A stretch of 64,000 bases of DNA from an uncultured Olsenella sp. (GTDB taxonomy: Bacteria; Actinomycetota; Coriobacteriia; Coriobacteriales; Atopobiaceae). Location of the stretch: positions 18,017-82,016 of the forward strand of contig CASEHX010000012.1 in the NCBI GenBank assembly GCA_949287905.1. Direction: 5' to 3'. Both the position numbers and the translations under genes were made by a program. Below, one piece after another: positions 16,244 to 25,168 of the stretch (the stretch's first letter is position 1; every line of letters starts with the position of its first letter). A model generated the notes under the pieces. It was not told where the DNA came from. It saw only the letters and a program-made list of their open reading frames with translations, and made no database searches.

Positions 16244-16726
16244 TCACATCACCACCCCCGGACGATACCTGTCAACCACAAGCTCCCGCTCGTGGGTCAG
16301 CTCGAGGGGCGCCTCGAAGGTGACTCCAGGCAACCTCACGAGCCTCGGCCACGTTTGGTAGCGAAGCGTGCACACATAGCGTGTCATCAGCGGAGAGGCC
16401 GCGAACGTGGCGCCTTCCCCACCCGAGGGCCCGCCCTCCGCCCGCACCTCGACCTCACAGCGGTCCTCCCTCCCGAGAAGCTCCACGATGGCGGCGCGCA
16501 CCTCTGCGACGGCGGTCGCCTCGCTCTGCTCGCCCGCCGGAGCGACCCCGTGTGCGACTATCGCCTCGAGTGCGGCCTGGTCGAACGCCGCGCACGCCTC
16601 GACATACCCAACGAGGTTCAGCACGACCAGTGAGACGACGATCGCCACGGGGACCATGACTGCCAGCTCGACCGTCATCTGCCCCCGACGGAAGGGCGAG
16701 TCACGCTGCCGACGCCCCCTCCTCAT
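16244..16726 (-). CDS. TadE-like pseudopilin
   Basis: A 160-residue minor pilin. A basic N-terminal leader (about 15 residues, Arg-rich) is followed by the type IVb prepilin motif GQMTVELA and a single hydrophobic helix of about 22 residues; the rest is soluble. The Gly before Gln is the expected cleavage site for a prepilin peptidase. The start overlaps the stop of the TadG-like gene in an ATGA, which indicates translational coupling. It is one of at least four proteins here with the GQ-x-TVE/TE motif. Confidence 0.78.
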   Translation of the reverse strand: MRRGRRQRDSPFRRGQMTVELAVMVPVAIVVSLVVLNLVGYVEACAAFDQAALEAIVAHGVAPAGEQSEATAVAEVRAAIVELLGREDRCEVEVRAEGGPSGGEGATFAASPLMTRYVCTLRYQTWPRLVRLPGVTFEAPLELTHERELVVDRYRPGVVM

Positions 16727-18735
16727 GGCGATCCCCCCAGCGTCGAGAGGTCGATCGTAAGCGGCACGGAGACCTCGGTACCGGGAATCTCGAGCTCGGC
16801 GATCGTGATCTTGGTGCCACTCGCCCCATCCGGCAGCTCGACGCCGAGCGACCGAACAAACTCGTAGGGCGTGGTGGCGTCGGGCAGGCGGGAGACGAAC
16901 TCCCGTATCGTGCCAACGTCGTCGTAGCCGCCCTGGTCGAGAACGTCCTGCGTGTTCGTCAGGACGGGCTTCCTGAGCCGCATGTCAACCGGGGCAAATC
17001 CGGTCGTCCCGAGCGCGTCCTTGAGCCTGCCCTTCAGCCACGACCCCGTCGTCCCGCCGAGCACCCCGTCGAATTCGTCGAGGAAGCTCCCGCCCGCCTC
17101 CGCGATGCCCTCGCAGGCAGATCCGTAACCCACGAGCAGCGACCCCCAGAGCTCCAGGAGCCCGTCCAGGCTCCCCCCGACCACGGAGTCCCCCGCCCCC
17201 AGGGAGTCGAGGAAGCTCGAGAGGACGTTTCCCCCGCTCGTGTCCTGGTCAGGGGCGAGTGCCGCCGCAGAGACAGCGATTCCCGCGGGTAGATTGGCGG
17301 GCTCGAGAAACGCCTCTGTGAGTTCCGACGGCAGCGCCCCGCCACCGGAGCGCGACACGACGGCGACGCATCCCCAGGCCCCCGGAGGGCAGAGCCTCGG
17401 TCCCCCCGCCGAGAGCTGGTCGAGTGCCTCGTCGAACGCTCCCTCGCCCTCCTCGGCGAGCTCCCTCGTCTTCGCCTCCGCCTCGCTCCACTCGGAGCGC
17501 GCGGCACGATAGTCCTCGGATGCCTCGACCACGGCTCGCCAGTGGTGCTCGAAGCCGTTCTCGATGGAGGTGGACGCGGCGGCGACCCTTCCCATCTCTC
17601 CCACGTCCATCTGGCAGGAGGGGCACGACGCCACGGACCCCGCGTCGAGCTCCTCGAGAGACGCCGCCCCCGAGGGGGAGCCGAGCGCCCCCGGACAGCT
17701 GGAGGCGCTGTGAAGCACCCTGCCACCGGTCTCGTTCGTGCACGGCCAGACCCTCTGCGAATAGAGGGAGGTCCTGCGCGTCTCCTCGGCGTTTCTCGGC
17801 AGAGAGGGCATCTTGGCGTCGACGCTGCCGTCAGCGCTCTCCATCCAATAGCCCGCCCGGACCTCGCGGAGGGCGAACTCGTAGAACGCCCTGCGACACG
17901 CGGCGTCCGTGAGCTCCTCGGCAGTGTCCCCCTGCACGACCTCCCCAGCGAGGCGGGCGGCGTAGTAGCTACGGGCACGGGCGAGCGCCACCCCAAACCC
18001 CCACGTGTCGGAAGTTGGGTGATACGGATTCTGCGAGGCCGAGAGGCCACCGAGGCTCCCGGCTCGCTCGAAGAGCGAGTAGGGCCTCGAGCCGCAGTCG
18101 GCAAGCCATCCCCGCTCGAGTGCGTCGCTCATTCGCTCGTGGGCCTCACCCGCCTCCTCGGACGCCTCTCTCATCTGCCCCGAGAGCTCGTCCATGCCGG
18201 CGTCGTCCACCTCGACGGCAAGTGCAGAGAAGTCAGACTCCGATCGCTGGGGGAAGGGTATGGCGCACCCCGCATAGGAGAGGCCATCCTCGCAGTTTGC
18301 GGCGACGCACGAAGAGGAGTTCGCAACCACGATGAGGGGGAGGGCGTCCTCGAGCCTCTCGATGCCGGCCACGGCAGAGCGCACGAAGCTCGCACGAACG
18401 TCGAGCACCCTTTTCCCGGCGGCGCTCACCTGTGTCCCCACCGCCGTGAGACCGGGCACGCATGCGACGACGAGACCGGCGCCGAGAACGATGATGCCCG
18501 TGAGGCCAAGGCTGAGAGAGCACGCGTCGACCACTTGGACGATAGTCGAGAAGCCCGCCACGGCATTGGCCCCCGCCATCGCCGTGGCGTCCGCGACGTT
18601 TTGAATCTCCGCCGAGCGCGACCCCACCCACCCGGCAGAGGCGGCGGCAAAGACGAGCGTCAGGCTCAGGAGCAGGGCGAGGGCAACGGCGACCGTCGTG
18701 AAGCCGTCCTCGTCGTCAAGAAAGACCGAGAGCAC
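16723..18735 (-). CDS. TadG-like pilus-associated protein
   Basis: A 670-residue protein with an N-terminal DEDGFTTVAVALALLLSLTLVFAAAS segment, a TadG/TadE-type helix, then AEIQNVADATAMAGANAVAG, which is typical of TadG-like (Flp pilus-assembly) proteins. A second hydrophobic stretch lies near residues 60-95. Most of the remainder is extracytoplasmic and contains several Cys (for example CPSCQMD), which might form disulfides. The ORF can start at ATG 18786, but GTG 18735 has GGGGAGG just upstream and leaves the preceding gene's stop free, so I prefer it. Function is inferred from family and operon position; it may be a tip or anchoring subunit. Confidence 0.7.
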   Translation of the reverse strand: MLSVFLDDEDGFTTVAVALALLLSLTLVFAAASAGWVGSRSAEIQNVADATAMAGANAVAGFSTIVQVVDACSLSLGLTGIIVLGAGLVVACVPGLTAVGTQVSAAGKRVLDVRASFVRSAVAGIERLEDALPLIVVANSSSCVAANCEDGLSYAGCAIPFPQRSESDFSALAVEVDDAGMDELSGQMREASEEAGEAHERMSDALERGWLADCGSRPYSLFERAGSLGGLSASQNPYHPTSDTWGFGVALARARSYYAARLAGEVVQGDTAEELTDAACRRAFYEFALREVRAGYWMESADGSVDAKMPSLPRNAEETRRTSLYSQRVWPCTNETGGRVLHSASSCPGALGSPSGAASLEELDAGSVASCPSCQMDVGEMGRVAAASTSIENGFEHHWRAVVEASEDYRAARSEWSEAEAKTRELAEEGEGAFDEALDQLSAGGPRLCPPGAWGCVAVVSRSGGGALPSELTEAFLEPANLPAGIAVSAAALAPDQDTSGGNVLSSFLDSLGAGDSVVGGSLDGLLELWGSLLVGYGSACEGIAEAGGSFLDEFDGVLGGTTGSWLKGRLKDALGTTGFAPVDMRLRKPVLTNTQDVLDQGGYDDVGTIREFVSRLPDATTPYEFVRSLGVELPDGASGTKITIAELEIPGTEVSVPLTIDLSTLGGSP

Positions 18736-18757
18736 GAGGCCTCCCCGGCACCTCTCC

Positions 18758-19231
18758 TTATCCCCACATCTCGATCCAGTCCCCATACTCGCCCCCTATC
18801 CATCCCGCACGCAAGGCTCCCGTGGTCTCCACCCTCAGCTCTACCGAGCCCCCGTCGTCGGCCCCCAGCATCGAGACAAACGCGCCCAGAAGGGGCAGGG
18901 GCCGCACCCTCCCCGATATGGACACGCTCACGATCCCATCGTCACCCGGACCCGTCACCTCGATCTCCCATGCCGAGGGGCCTCCCTCGTGAAAGGCGGG
19001 AACATCCGGGACCGCGGCGAGCCGTCGGAGGGCGTAGGAGCGCAGCTCCCCTTCCCCACCTCGAGAAGTGACGGCGAGACGGGCAACCTCGCCGGCCGTT
19101 GCAGCCATCACCGCCCTCGTGTACAGAACGCACGCCGGCTGCACGAGCAGGGCGACGACCGCCATCACCACGGGGACGAGAAGCGCCGCCTCCACGCTCA
19201 TCTGGCCCGCCCTTTCTTCTTCGCAGGCCAT
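18758..19231 (-). CDS. TadE-like pseudopilin
   Basis: A 157-residue protein with the short leader MACEEERAG, the prepilin-type motif GQMSVEAALLVPVV and a hydrophobic helix to about residue 35; the rest is soluble with beta-rich character. This is the standard TadE layout. Start and stop are tightly packed between neighbours: the pilin-like gene upstream ends 1 bp before it and the TadG-like gene follows. It likely primes or stabilises the Flp pilus. Confidence 0.78.
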   Translation of the reverse strand: MACEEERAGQMSVEAALLVPVVMAVVALLVQPACVLYTRAVMAATAGEVARLAVTSRGGEGELRSYALRRLAAVPDVPAFHEGGPSAWEIEVTGPGDDGIVSVSISGRVRPLPLLGAFVSMLGADDGGSVELRVETTGALRAGWIGGEYGDWIEMWG

Positions 19232-19232
19232 G

Positions 19233-19484
19233 TCAGTAGCTCAGAACGTCCTTGAGCTGGGCAGCGGCTCCCTGCTCCGCCCCATGTGACGCCGCCCTCG
19301 CCGCCCGGTCGACGAGGCTTCCGTCCCCACCGGCTCGCCAGAGCAGGGCGAGCGCGGCGAGCATCGAGGCAAACGCCCCGAGCACCACGAGATACTCGAC
19401 CGTCGACTGACCCGCGGAGGCCCCTGGGCGCCCAGGTCGGCCGCCACCTCGTCCGCGTCCATGCGCCACGTATGAACGGAGCAC
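19233..19484 (-). CDS. Small pilin-like protein overlapping the upstream gene
   Basis: An 83-residue product with a basic, Gly/Arg-rich leader, the prepilin-type motif GQSTVEYLVVLGAF and a helix running to WRAGGDG, then a short Ala-rich amphipathic tail. It resembles Flp or a short TadE. The start is uncertain: GTG 19484 follows GGGGAAGG, and in-frame ATGs lie further up to 19556. Its whole length overlaps the 3' part of the upstream gene in a different frame, with both ending within 8 bp of each other. Either this is a genuine nested overlap, or a frameshift (real or a sequencing error) sits in the overlap. Confidence 0.6.
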   Translation of the reverse strand: MLRSYVAHGRGRGGGRPGRPGASAGQSTVEYLVVLGAFASMLAALALLWRAGGDGSLVDRAARAASHGAEQGAAAQLKDVLSY

Positions 19485-19927
19485 CCTTCCCCACCGTCCC
19501 TCTCCACGACAATGCATATCTCCACCCATCGGCTTCCCTGCAGCAGACATCCCCACGCCTTTCCCGAGACGTCCAGATACCCCGCCCGCGCCAAGACGCA
19601 GTCCCCGGCGTCCCGACGTTCCTCAATGAGCTGGCTCGCTACCTCCTCCACGCTGCCGCGACGCTCGGCGACCTGCCACCCGAGGGCGTCGTCGCCCAAG
19701 CCGAGCCCGTCGCCCCTCTCGGCATCACGCCCCTCCTCGGCGACGCCCTCGCCCTCTGAAGGCGCCTCCTCGGTCCGCCCCCCGATCTCCTCGAAAGGCG
19801 TGCCCGTCTCCGTGGCGACCGTCGTCTTGCCGGGCACCCCGTCACCCGCATCCCGGGCAAGGGCGAGAAGGGCAAGCGCCGCCGCGCCGATGAGCAGCGC
19901 CGCGACCGCCCGGCCACGCCACCTCAC
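19241..19927 (-). CDS. Unrecognised membrane-anchored protein of the pilus operon
   Basis: The start is GTG at 19927, overlapping the Flp stop as GTGA. The first 25 residues hold a hydrophobic segment (AVAALLIGAAALALLALA) after a basic start, so it is a signal anchor. A Glu/Gly-rich acidic linker follows, then a compact domain with two Cys (GDCVLARAGYLD, GKAWGCLLQGSRWVEI) up to about residue 150 (VHTWRMDADEVAADLG). After that the composition becomes Arg/Ser/Pro-rich and looks like out-of-frame sequence, coinciding with the overlapping pilin frame. The true C-terminus may therefore be shorter or shifted. I do not recognise a family. Position suggests a pilus accessory subunit. Confidence 0.55.
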   Translation of the reverse strand: MRWRGRAVAALLIGAAALALLALARDAGDGVPGKTTVATETGTPFEEIGGRTEEAPSEGEGVAEEGRDAERGDGLGLGDDALGWQVAERRGSVEEVASQLIEERRDAGDCVLARAGYLDVSGKAWGCLLQGSRWVEICIVVERDGGEGCSVHTWRMDADEVAADLGAQGPPRVSRRSSISWCSGRLPRCSPRSPCSGEPVGTEASSTGRRGRRHMGRSREPLPSSRTF

Positions 19928-20118
19928 AGCGAGTTGATTCCCGTAGAGATGGCCTCCCAGAGCTCGGAGACCTTGTCCCTGAAGGCCAGAATCGCCACGA
20001 TCGCTATGACCACGAGCACGCCCACGAGAATCGCGTACTCCGTGGTCCCCTGCCCGGACTCGCTGCCGAGCAGCCTCCGCATCCCAGCGGACCGCTGGCC
20101 AAGACCTCTCGTCGTCAT
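19924..20118 (-). CDS. flp: Flp-type major pilin
   Basis: A 64-residue Flp pilin: a leader of about 24 residues ending SESG, then QGTTEYAILVGVLVVIAIVAILAF and a short amphipathic tail to the C-terminus. The conserved TEY and length are typical of the major subunit of Tad pili. The ATG at 20118 has AAGGGAGAGCGGG in front; a longer reading starts at 20154. It lies between tadC and the other pilin-like genes. Confidence 0.85.
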   Translation of the reverse strand: MTTRGLGQRSAGMRRLLGSESGQGTTEYAILVGVLVVIAIVAILAFRDKVSELWEAISTGINSL

Positions 20119-20155
20119 CCCGCTCTCCCTTCTCCACCTCTCGTTCAGACTCATG

Positions 20156-20791
20156 TCAGCCCATCACCGAACCCAGCAACGGACCGAGAACCGCCAGAAA
20201 CATCGCGGGAACCACGAGCGTCCCCAGGGGAATCAGCATCTTCACCGGCACTCGCTCGATTCGCTCCTCCACCTGAGCCCGACGCTCGTCCCTGATCACC
20301 CGCGCCTGTCCCTCGAGCGCCTCCGCGAGCGGGGCGCCAAAGGCAAGTGCCTCCCCCACAACCGAGGCAAACCTCCCCAGAGCGGGAACGCCCATGTCGT
20401 CCGCGACCCTCCAGAGCGCCCTCTCCCTGGTACTGGCCCCTATTCGCCAGCTGAGCATCGCCTCCTCAAACGCGCGCGCGAGAATCCCCTCGTTCCTCGA
20501 GCAGTAGAGCTCGAGCGAGGCGTCAAACGAGAGCCCGGCGGAAAGCCCGAGCGTCACCACGTCGAGAAGCACCGGCAGGTCGTTCAGGCACGCCGCTCGA
20601 CGAGCCTCTGCCGACGCGGCGCGTCCGGCCCTTCCCGAAAGGCGAGCCCTCTCGAGAAAGGGGCCCATGCCGGCGAGCGCGCGAAAACCGGACACCATCG
20701 AGGCGCGCAGCTCGATCCCCGTCGCAAGAGCGACCGAGAGCGCCGCGGCCGCAGCCGCGAACGGGGGCAGCGCGCTCTCCCACCCGCCCAT
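20156..20791 (-). CDS. tadC: TadC-like pilus platform protein (GspF/T2SSF family)
   Basis: A 211-residue inner-membrane protein with one N-terminal hydrophobic helix, the T2SSF core LPVLLDVVTLGLSAGLSFDASLELY, a cytosolic helical block, and two C-terminal hydrophobic helices (KMLIPLGTLVVPAMFLAVLGP). With TadB it forms the membrane platform on which the CpaF ATPase pushes pilin. The ATG at 20791 overlaps the tadB stop as TGATG, so it is coupled; the longer open frame is rejected. Confidence 0.85.
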   Translation of the reverse strand: MGGWESALPPFAAAAAALSVALATGIELRASMVSGFRALAGMGPFLERARLSGRAGRAASAEARRAACLNDLPVLLDVVTLGLSAGLSFDASLELYCSRNEGILARAFEEAMLSWRIGASTRERALWRVADDMGVPALGRFASVVGEALAFGAPLAEALEGQARVIRDERRAQVEERIERVPVKMLIPLGTLVVPAMFLAVLGPLLGSVMG

Positions 20792-21729
20792 CAGAGCACC
20801 CCTCTCATGAGACGACCGATGATGAGCAGTGCCGCCCCGTCCAAGACCGCGGCAACCGTCACGCACCCAATTCCCACCGGCGTCGCAAGTCCCGCCTGGA
20901 AGTCAGGAGACATCAGCCCGAGAAGCCCCATCATGACCGCCGGCAGAAGGCAGACTATCCTCACCGAGAGCCTCACCTGGGCAGTCTTCACGCTGAGCGT
21001 CCTCTCGAACTCCCGTTGCTGCTCGGCGAGAGAGGCCGACCTCAAGAGCAGGTCGCGCAGGGGGCTGCCGGTCCTGTGCGAGATGACGAGGGCCGTCGCC
21101 AGAAGGTCGGCGCCGGGAACGGAGAGCTCCCGTGCCAGGAGGCCGACCGCCTCCTCCGTCGGGGTGCCGCACCTCAGGCGGAGCGACATCCTCGCGAACA
21201 CCCGCGCCACCGCACCGTGCTCGTGCGCGCCCACATAGGCAACCGCCTGGGAGAGGGTCTGGCCGGAGCCGAGCGCGACCGAGAGCGTCCGGTAGATCCC
21301 GGGCATCGCCCCGAGAATCTCACGACGCTCGCGCTCGCGCAGCGAGGAGTCCCTGGCAAACACGCCTCCCACCAGGCCCGCCGCCACGAACAGGGAGGCG
21401 GTCGGCGAGCCAAAGAGAATTCCGCCCATCACCGAGAGAAGCGTCGCGCCCGCCAGAAGCACCACGGCGGAGGCGCGCACGTCCAGCGTGGCCCCCAACG
21501 GAGACACCCTCTCCGAAACCACCATGGACAGCTCCCGGACGGGACGAAGGGCGAGAAGGGCGCCGATCAGGGGAGACCCCCCGATCTCCCGGAGGACGGA
21601 CTGAGCCCGGAGCCCGAGCGCCGGCAGGTGCCGCACGACGCTCCCGAGCGACGGGAGCGCCCCACCGCTCAGCAGGAGCCCCGAGATGCTCGCCAGGGCC
21701 ATTGCGCCGGCTATCAGCGCGCCCGCCAT
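20791..21729 (-). CDS. tadB: TadB-like pilus platform protein (GspF/T2SSF family)
   Basis: A 312-residue membrane protein with hydrophobic helices near residues 5-25, 85-125 and two at the end, and the T2SSF core AMPGIYRTLSVALGSGQTLSQAVAYV plus GAVARVFARMSLRLRCGTPTEEAV. It partners TadC. Its first 16 bp overlap the end of cpaF. Confidence 0.85.
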   Translation of the reverse strand: MAGALIAGAMALASISGLLLSGGALPSLGSVVRHLPALGLRAQSVLREIGGSPLIGALLALRPVRELSMVVSERVSPLGATLDVRASAVVLLAGATLLSVMGGILFGSPTASLFVAAGLVGGVFARDSSLRERERREILGAMPGIYRTLSVALGSGQTLSQAVAYVGAHEHGAVARVFARMSLRLRCGTPTEEAVGLLARELSVPGADLLATALVISHRTGSPLRDLLLRSASLAEQQREFERTLSVKTAQVRLSVRIVCLLPAVMMGLLGLMSPDFQAGLATPVGIGCVTVAAVLDGAALLIIGRLMRGVL

Positions 21730-23033
21730 TCCTCCACCTCCTCCTCGCTCAGAATGCCGTCCTCGAGGGCCTTCTCCACAAAGGACGGCTCCTCCCGCAG
21801 CTCCCAGGACCGCGCCCCCGAGTTGTAGCTCACGCGCTCGTCGAGCCTGGCAGAGCCGTCCTCCGCCCTCGAAACCTCCGTCAGAGACGTCACGACGCGA
21901 GTGCCGTCGGACAGACGTCGCGTCACCACGATCAGGTCGATCGCCGTTGCTATCTGCTCCTCGATGAGGTCGGTCGGGAGGTCCATGCCGAAGCGGGCCA
22001 TCAGCACGAGACGCATGACCGCCTCCTCCGCGCTTCCCGCGTGGAGCGTGGTGAGCGACCCCTCGTGCCCCGTGCTCATGGCGTTAAGCATGTCGATGCA
22101 CTCCCCCGCCCTGACCTCGCCCACGACGATGCGGTCCGGCCTCATCCTGAGCGCGTTCTTGACGAGGTCCCTGATCGTCACCTCCCCCGACCCCTCGATG
22201 GAGCTGTCCCGCGCCTCGAGGCGCACCACGTTGGGATGGGCGTCAAAGCGCAGCTCCGCGGAGTCCTCTATCGTCACGATCCGCTCCCCTGTCGGTATCT
22301 CGCAGGAAAGCGCGTTGAGCAGCGTGGTCTTACCCGATCCCGTTCCGCCCGCAACCGCGATCGAGCGCGCGGACCTCACCGCCCAGGAGAGGAGGCGGGC
22401 GTACCAGGCGGGAATGGAGCCGACCTCGACGAGCCGGGCGAGGGTGCGGATCCGATCGGAGAACTTTCGTATGGTCACCGCCGGCCCGTCGATGGCTATC
22501 GGGGCGGCGACGGCGTTCACGCGATCGCCGTTCGCCAGGCGAGCGCTCACGAGGGGGCTCGAGCGATCGAGACGCCTGCCCAAGGGCGCGAGGATTCGGT
22601 CCATGACGATCATGATCTGCTCGGGGGAGTCGAACACCGCCTCCGCGGGATGGAGCTCGCCCCCGCGCTCGTAGAAGAGCGCCCCGACCCCGTTGATCAT
22701 GACCTCGGTTATCTCGCTGTCCTCGAGCAGCGGCTGGATGGGACCGAGGCCGCAGACCTCGTCGATGACCTGACGGAGGAGCGTCTCCCTGTCCGCGGCA
22801 CGACACACGTCCTCCCGCGTGTTGAGGATCGCCTCGAGGACGACGCGAAGCTCCGAGCGCACCTCGGAGGCACCCTCCTCGGAAAGCATCGAGGCAATTG
22901 TCGCCAACCCGAGTCTCCCCACCAGTTCGGAGCGAAGCAGCTCTCTCGCCTGCCTGAGCTGGACGCTCGAAGCGGGGGCGCTCTCGGGGGAGCGCACGGA
23001 CTCGACCTCTCTCACGCGCTCGAGAACAGACAC
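21714..23033 (-). CDS. cpaF: CpaF/TadA-family pilus assembly ATPase
   Basis: A 439-residue secretion ATPase powering Flp pilus assembly. Motifs in order: Walker A GGTGSGKTT (about 229-237), ASP-box-like IEDSAELRF, Walker B-region RPDRIVVGEVRAGE, and His-box STGHEGSLTTLHAG. The N-terminal helical domain contains EITEVMINGVG. The C-terminus has an extra 40-50 residues ending in an acidic helix. It starts directly at the end of tadZ, and overlaps tadB by 16 bp. Confidence 0.93.
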   Translation of the reverse strand: MSVLERVREVESVRSPESAPASSVQLRQARELLRSELVGRLGLATIASMLSEEGASEVRSELRVVLEAILNTREDVCRAADRETLLRQVIDEVCGLGPIQPLLEDSEITEVMINGVGALFYERGGELHPAEAVFDSPEQIMIVMDRILAPLGRRLDRSSPLVSARLANGDRVNAVAAPIAIDGPAVTIRKFSDRIRTLARLVEVGSIPAWYARLLSWAVRSARSIAVAGGTGSGKTTLLNALSCEIPTGERIVTIEDSAELRFDAHPNVVRLEARDSSIEGSGEVTIRDLVKNALRMRPDRIVVGEVRAGECIDMLNAMSTGHEGSLTTLHAGSAEEAVMRLVLMARFGMDLPTDLIEEQIATAIDLIVVTRRLSDGTRVVTSLTEVSRAEDGSARLDERVSYNSGARSWELREEPSFVEKALEDGILSEEEVEEWRAR

Positions 23034-24407
23034 CTACCTCGCCTCCCTTCTCGGCACAAACAAGGGCAGCCTGCGACCCTCGTCGGTACGCTCGTACGCC
23101 TCTCTCGCCTCGCCGCAGTCCGGCAGACGGCCCAATTCGGCGAGCAGCTTTGCCAGACCTGATGCCAGCGAGTCTGCGAGCGCCGACCCAGGCTCGCAGA
23201 GCTCCGCAGCCTTGCCCTCCCCCAGGAGCCCACCGACGTCCCGTCCTCCCTCGAAGACCCGGTACACGCGTGCGGTCTCGAGGCCGACCTCGGCCCTTCC
23301 CAGCGAGAGGTCCGGCTTGAAGCGCGGGTTGGCCCGGTTCTCGATGCGCGCGATGCGAGTTCTTGCCACCCCAAGACGGACGGCGAGACCGCTCGTCCTT
23401 GCCGCGGCGGCAATAGAGCCCTCGCGCGAGTCGGTCACGATGACCAGTCGGTCCGCCCGCTGCGCCGCCTGAGCGACGGCATCGGTAAACGTCGTCGAGG
23501 TGTCGACGATCACGAGGTCAAACTCCTTGGATGCCTCTTCGATCAGACTTCCCACATGGGGGAAGACGAGTTCGGCCGTCTCGGGCCGCGCACAGGGTCC
23601 GATCAGAGACACCCCGGATGACGACGTCTGAGAGAGCTGCGCGAGAGGCCCCGGACCCGTCTTTCCGAGTGAAGCGAGGTCGGGACCCCCGGGAAGTCCG
23701 AGCAGTGCGTGCGCGTTGCCGCAGGAGAGATCGAGGTCGAGCAGGCATACCCTCAGGCCCCATCTACCTGCGATGACCGCGGAACACACCGCGATCGTCG
23801 TCTTTCCCACGCCACCCCTGCCCGAGCAGAGGACGAGCACGGGAGCCAGGGCCGGAGCCGCGCTGTCGGAGGGTTCATCGAGATCGAGCATCAGGTCCGC
23901 GACGGCGTTGCTCCGCTGTCTCGAGAGACCGCGCGTCACCGGAGGCGCCTCCACCCGAGCGGCCCCCAACGCCGGCGCACCCTCGGACTGCCGTCTGCCC
24001 GGGGCTCCGCCGCCCACGCCCACTCGCCGGCCCAAGGCCGCGGGGGCCTCGCCCCCAACGTCAGCCGCGGGGGTCTCGTCCCCAACGTCATTGAGGTCGA
24101 CGACTAGCCCGACCCCCGCACGGGCCGCCCTCGATCGAAACGACCCCGAGGCACCCCTCTTCGCGATTCCGACAAACCGAGCGCGCCCGTCTTTGGCGAC
24201 GGCGGCGGCGAGGTTGATCTCAGAGACTCGCTCGCCCGTGGCGCCCACCATGACGCTGACTCCATCCGTCCGCGAGGTCGCCGCGCGACGTCTCAAATCG
24301 TCCTGGCTCCTTGCCCTGCTGATGGTTGCATGGCGGTCAATCGAGGCGACGGTTCGCGTCACCTCGTCGAAGTCCGCGTCCGAGCAGAGCACCACCCACT
24401 CGCTCAC
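23034..24407 (-). CDS. tadZ: TadZ/CpaE-like MinD-superfamily ATPase
   Basis: A 457-residue protein with an atypical receiver-like N-terminus (about 1-110), a low-complexity Ala/Gly/Pro linker, and a MinD/ParA ATPase domain from about residue 185: deviant Walker A GRGGVGKTT, LLDLDLSCGN, and DLVIVDTSTTFTD for Walker B. TadZ proteins position the pilus machinery at the pole. The overlap with cpaB is an ATGA. The C-terminal 60 residues, ending Arg-rich, may contact other pilus components. Confidence 0.85.
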   Translation of the reverse strand: MSEWVVLCSDADFDEVTRTVASIDRHATISRARSQDDLRRRAATSRTDGVSVMVGATGERVSEINLAAAVAKDGRARFVGIAKRGASGSFRSRAARAGVGLVVDLNDVGDETPAADVGGEAPAALGRRVGVGGGAPGRRQSEGAPALGAARVEAPPVTRGLSRQRSNAVADLMLDLDEPSDSAAPALAPVLVLCSGRGGVGKTTIAVCSAVIAGRWGLRVCLLDLDLSCGNAHALLGLPGGPDLASLGKTGPGPLAQLSQTSSSGVSLIGPCARPETAELVFPHVGSLIEEASKEFDLVIVDTSTTFTDAVAQAAQRADRLVIVTDSREGSIAAAARTSGLAVRLGVARTRIARIENRANPRFKPDLSLGRAEVGLETARVYRVFEGGRDVGGLLGEGKAAELCEPGSALADSLASGLAKLLAELGRLPDCGEAREAYERTDEGRRLPLFVPRREAR

Positions 24408-25168
24408 GACCGTCCCCCTCCCTCGCCATCGTCCTTCTCGTCCGAACCGGCTCCGTCAACCCCGCCCCGAGCCGCCTCCTCGGGGGCGAGCTGCGGGGGA
24501 ACGTTGTCCGGATTGATCTCCTGATCCTCCGAGACCCGGACGCCTTCTCCGGGAAGGACGAGCCTCAGGCTCCCGTCTTGGCTCGTCGCAAGAAGCGGCG
24601 CCACGTCTTCGGGCGAGACCGCAACGGTCAGCTGGTCCGACAGAATCGCCCCGGTTGTCCCGGCGGGCGCCGAGAGGACCTTGAGGTCGTCGGCGACCAA
24701 GCGGACCCCCTCGGCGCCCACCTCATAGGCAGCCAGCGTGACGCCGGTCTCAAGCCCGGGCGGAACCCCCGTGTCATCGTCAGTCGCGATGGTGATCGCC
24801 ATCTTTCCCGACGGCACCTCGACGGCCTCCTCCGGGTCTCTCAGGTTGAGGTCGGTGACGGGCATCCCAGCGGCAACGGGCACGCTCACCTTCAGCCCCT
24901 TCGCATCGTCGAAGCTGGTGAGGGCCCCTTCGGGTGCCAGCTCGGCAACCCAGTCTCGCTCGGTCGCGTTGGTGCCGTCTATGGCGTCCCCTGCCTCGAT
25001 GGGCTCCGTTGCGACGACGAGCCTGACGACCTCCCCGCCGTAGCGCTCGAGCGCCTCGGTTCGCTCTCGCTCGCACTGAGCCCTCACCTGCTCGCCATAG
25101 GCTAGGCAGAGCGCGGCGGCCAGGAGCGCGCAGAATCCCGAGGCTATGTATCTCCAACGACGGCTCAC
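24404..25168 (-). CDS. cpaB: CpaB/RcpC-like protein with SAF domain
   Basis: A 254-residue protein: one N-terminal TM helix (FCALLAAALCLAYG), then an SAF domain (VVATEPIEAGDAI through GLKVSVPVAAGMPVTDLNL) and a C-terminal RcpC-like region, ending in an acidic, Gly-rich tail. In Gram-negatives CpaB works with the secretin; here, with no secretin, it may bind peptidoglycan at the pilus base. GTG at 25168 follows GGAGGGGG; the upstream ATG at 25219 lacks a site. It is the first gene of the operon. The 240 bp upstream hold no recognisable gene. Confidence 0.8.
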   Translation of the reverse strand: MSRRWRYIASGFCALLAAALCLAYGEQVRAQCERERTEALERYGGEVVRLVVATEPIEAGDAIDGTNATERDWVAELAPEGALTSFDDAKGLKVSVPVAAGMPVTDLNLRDPEEAVEVPSGKMAITIATDDDTGVPPGLETGVTLAAYEVGAEGVRLVADDLKVLSAPAGTTGAILSDQLTVAVSPEDVAPLLATSQDGSLRLVLPGEGVRVSEDQEINPDNVPPQLAPEEAARGGVDGAGSDEKDDGEGGGRS

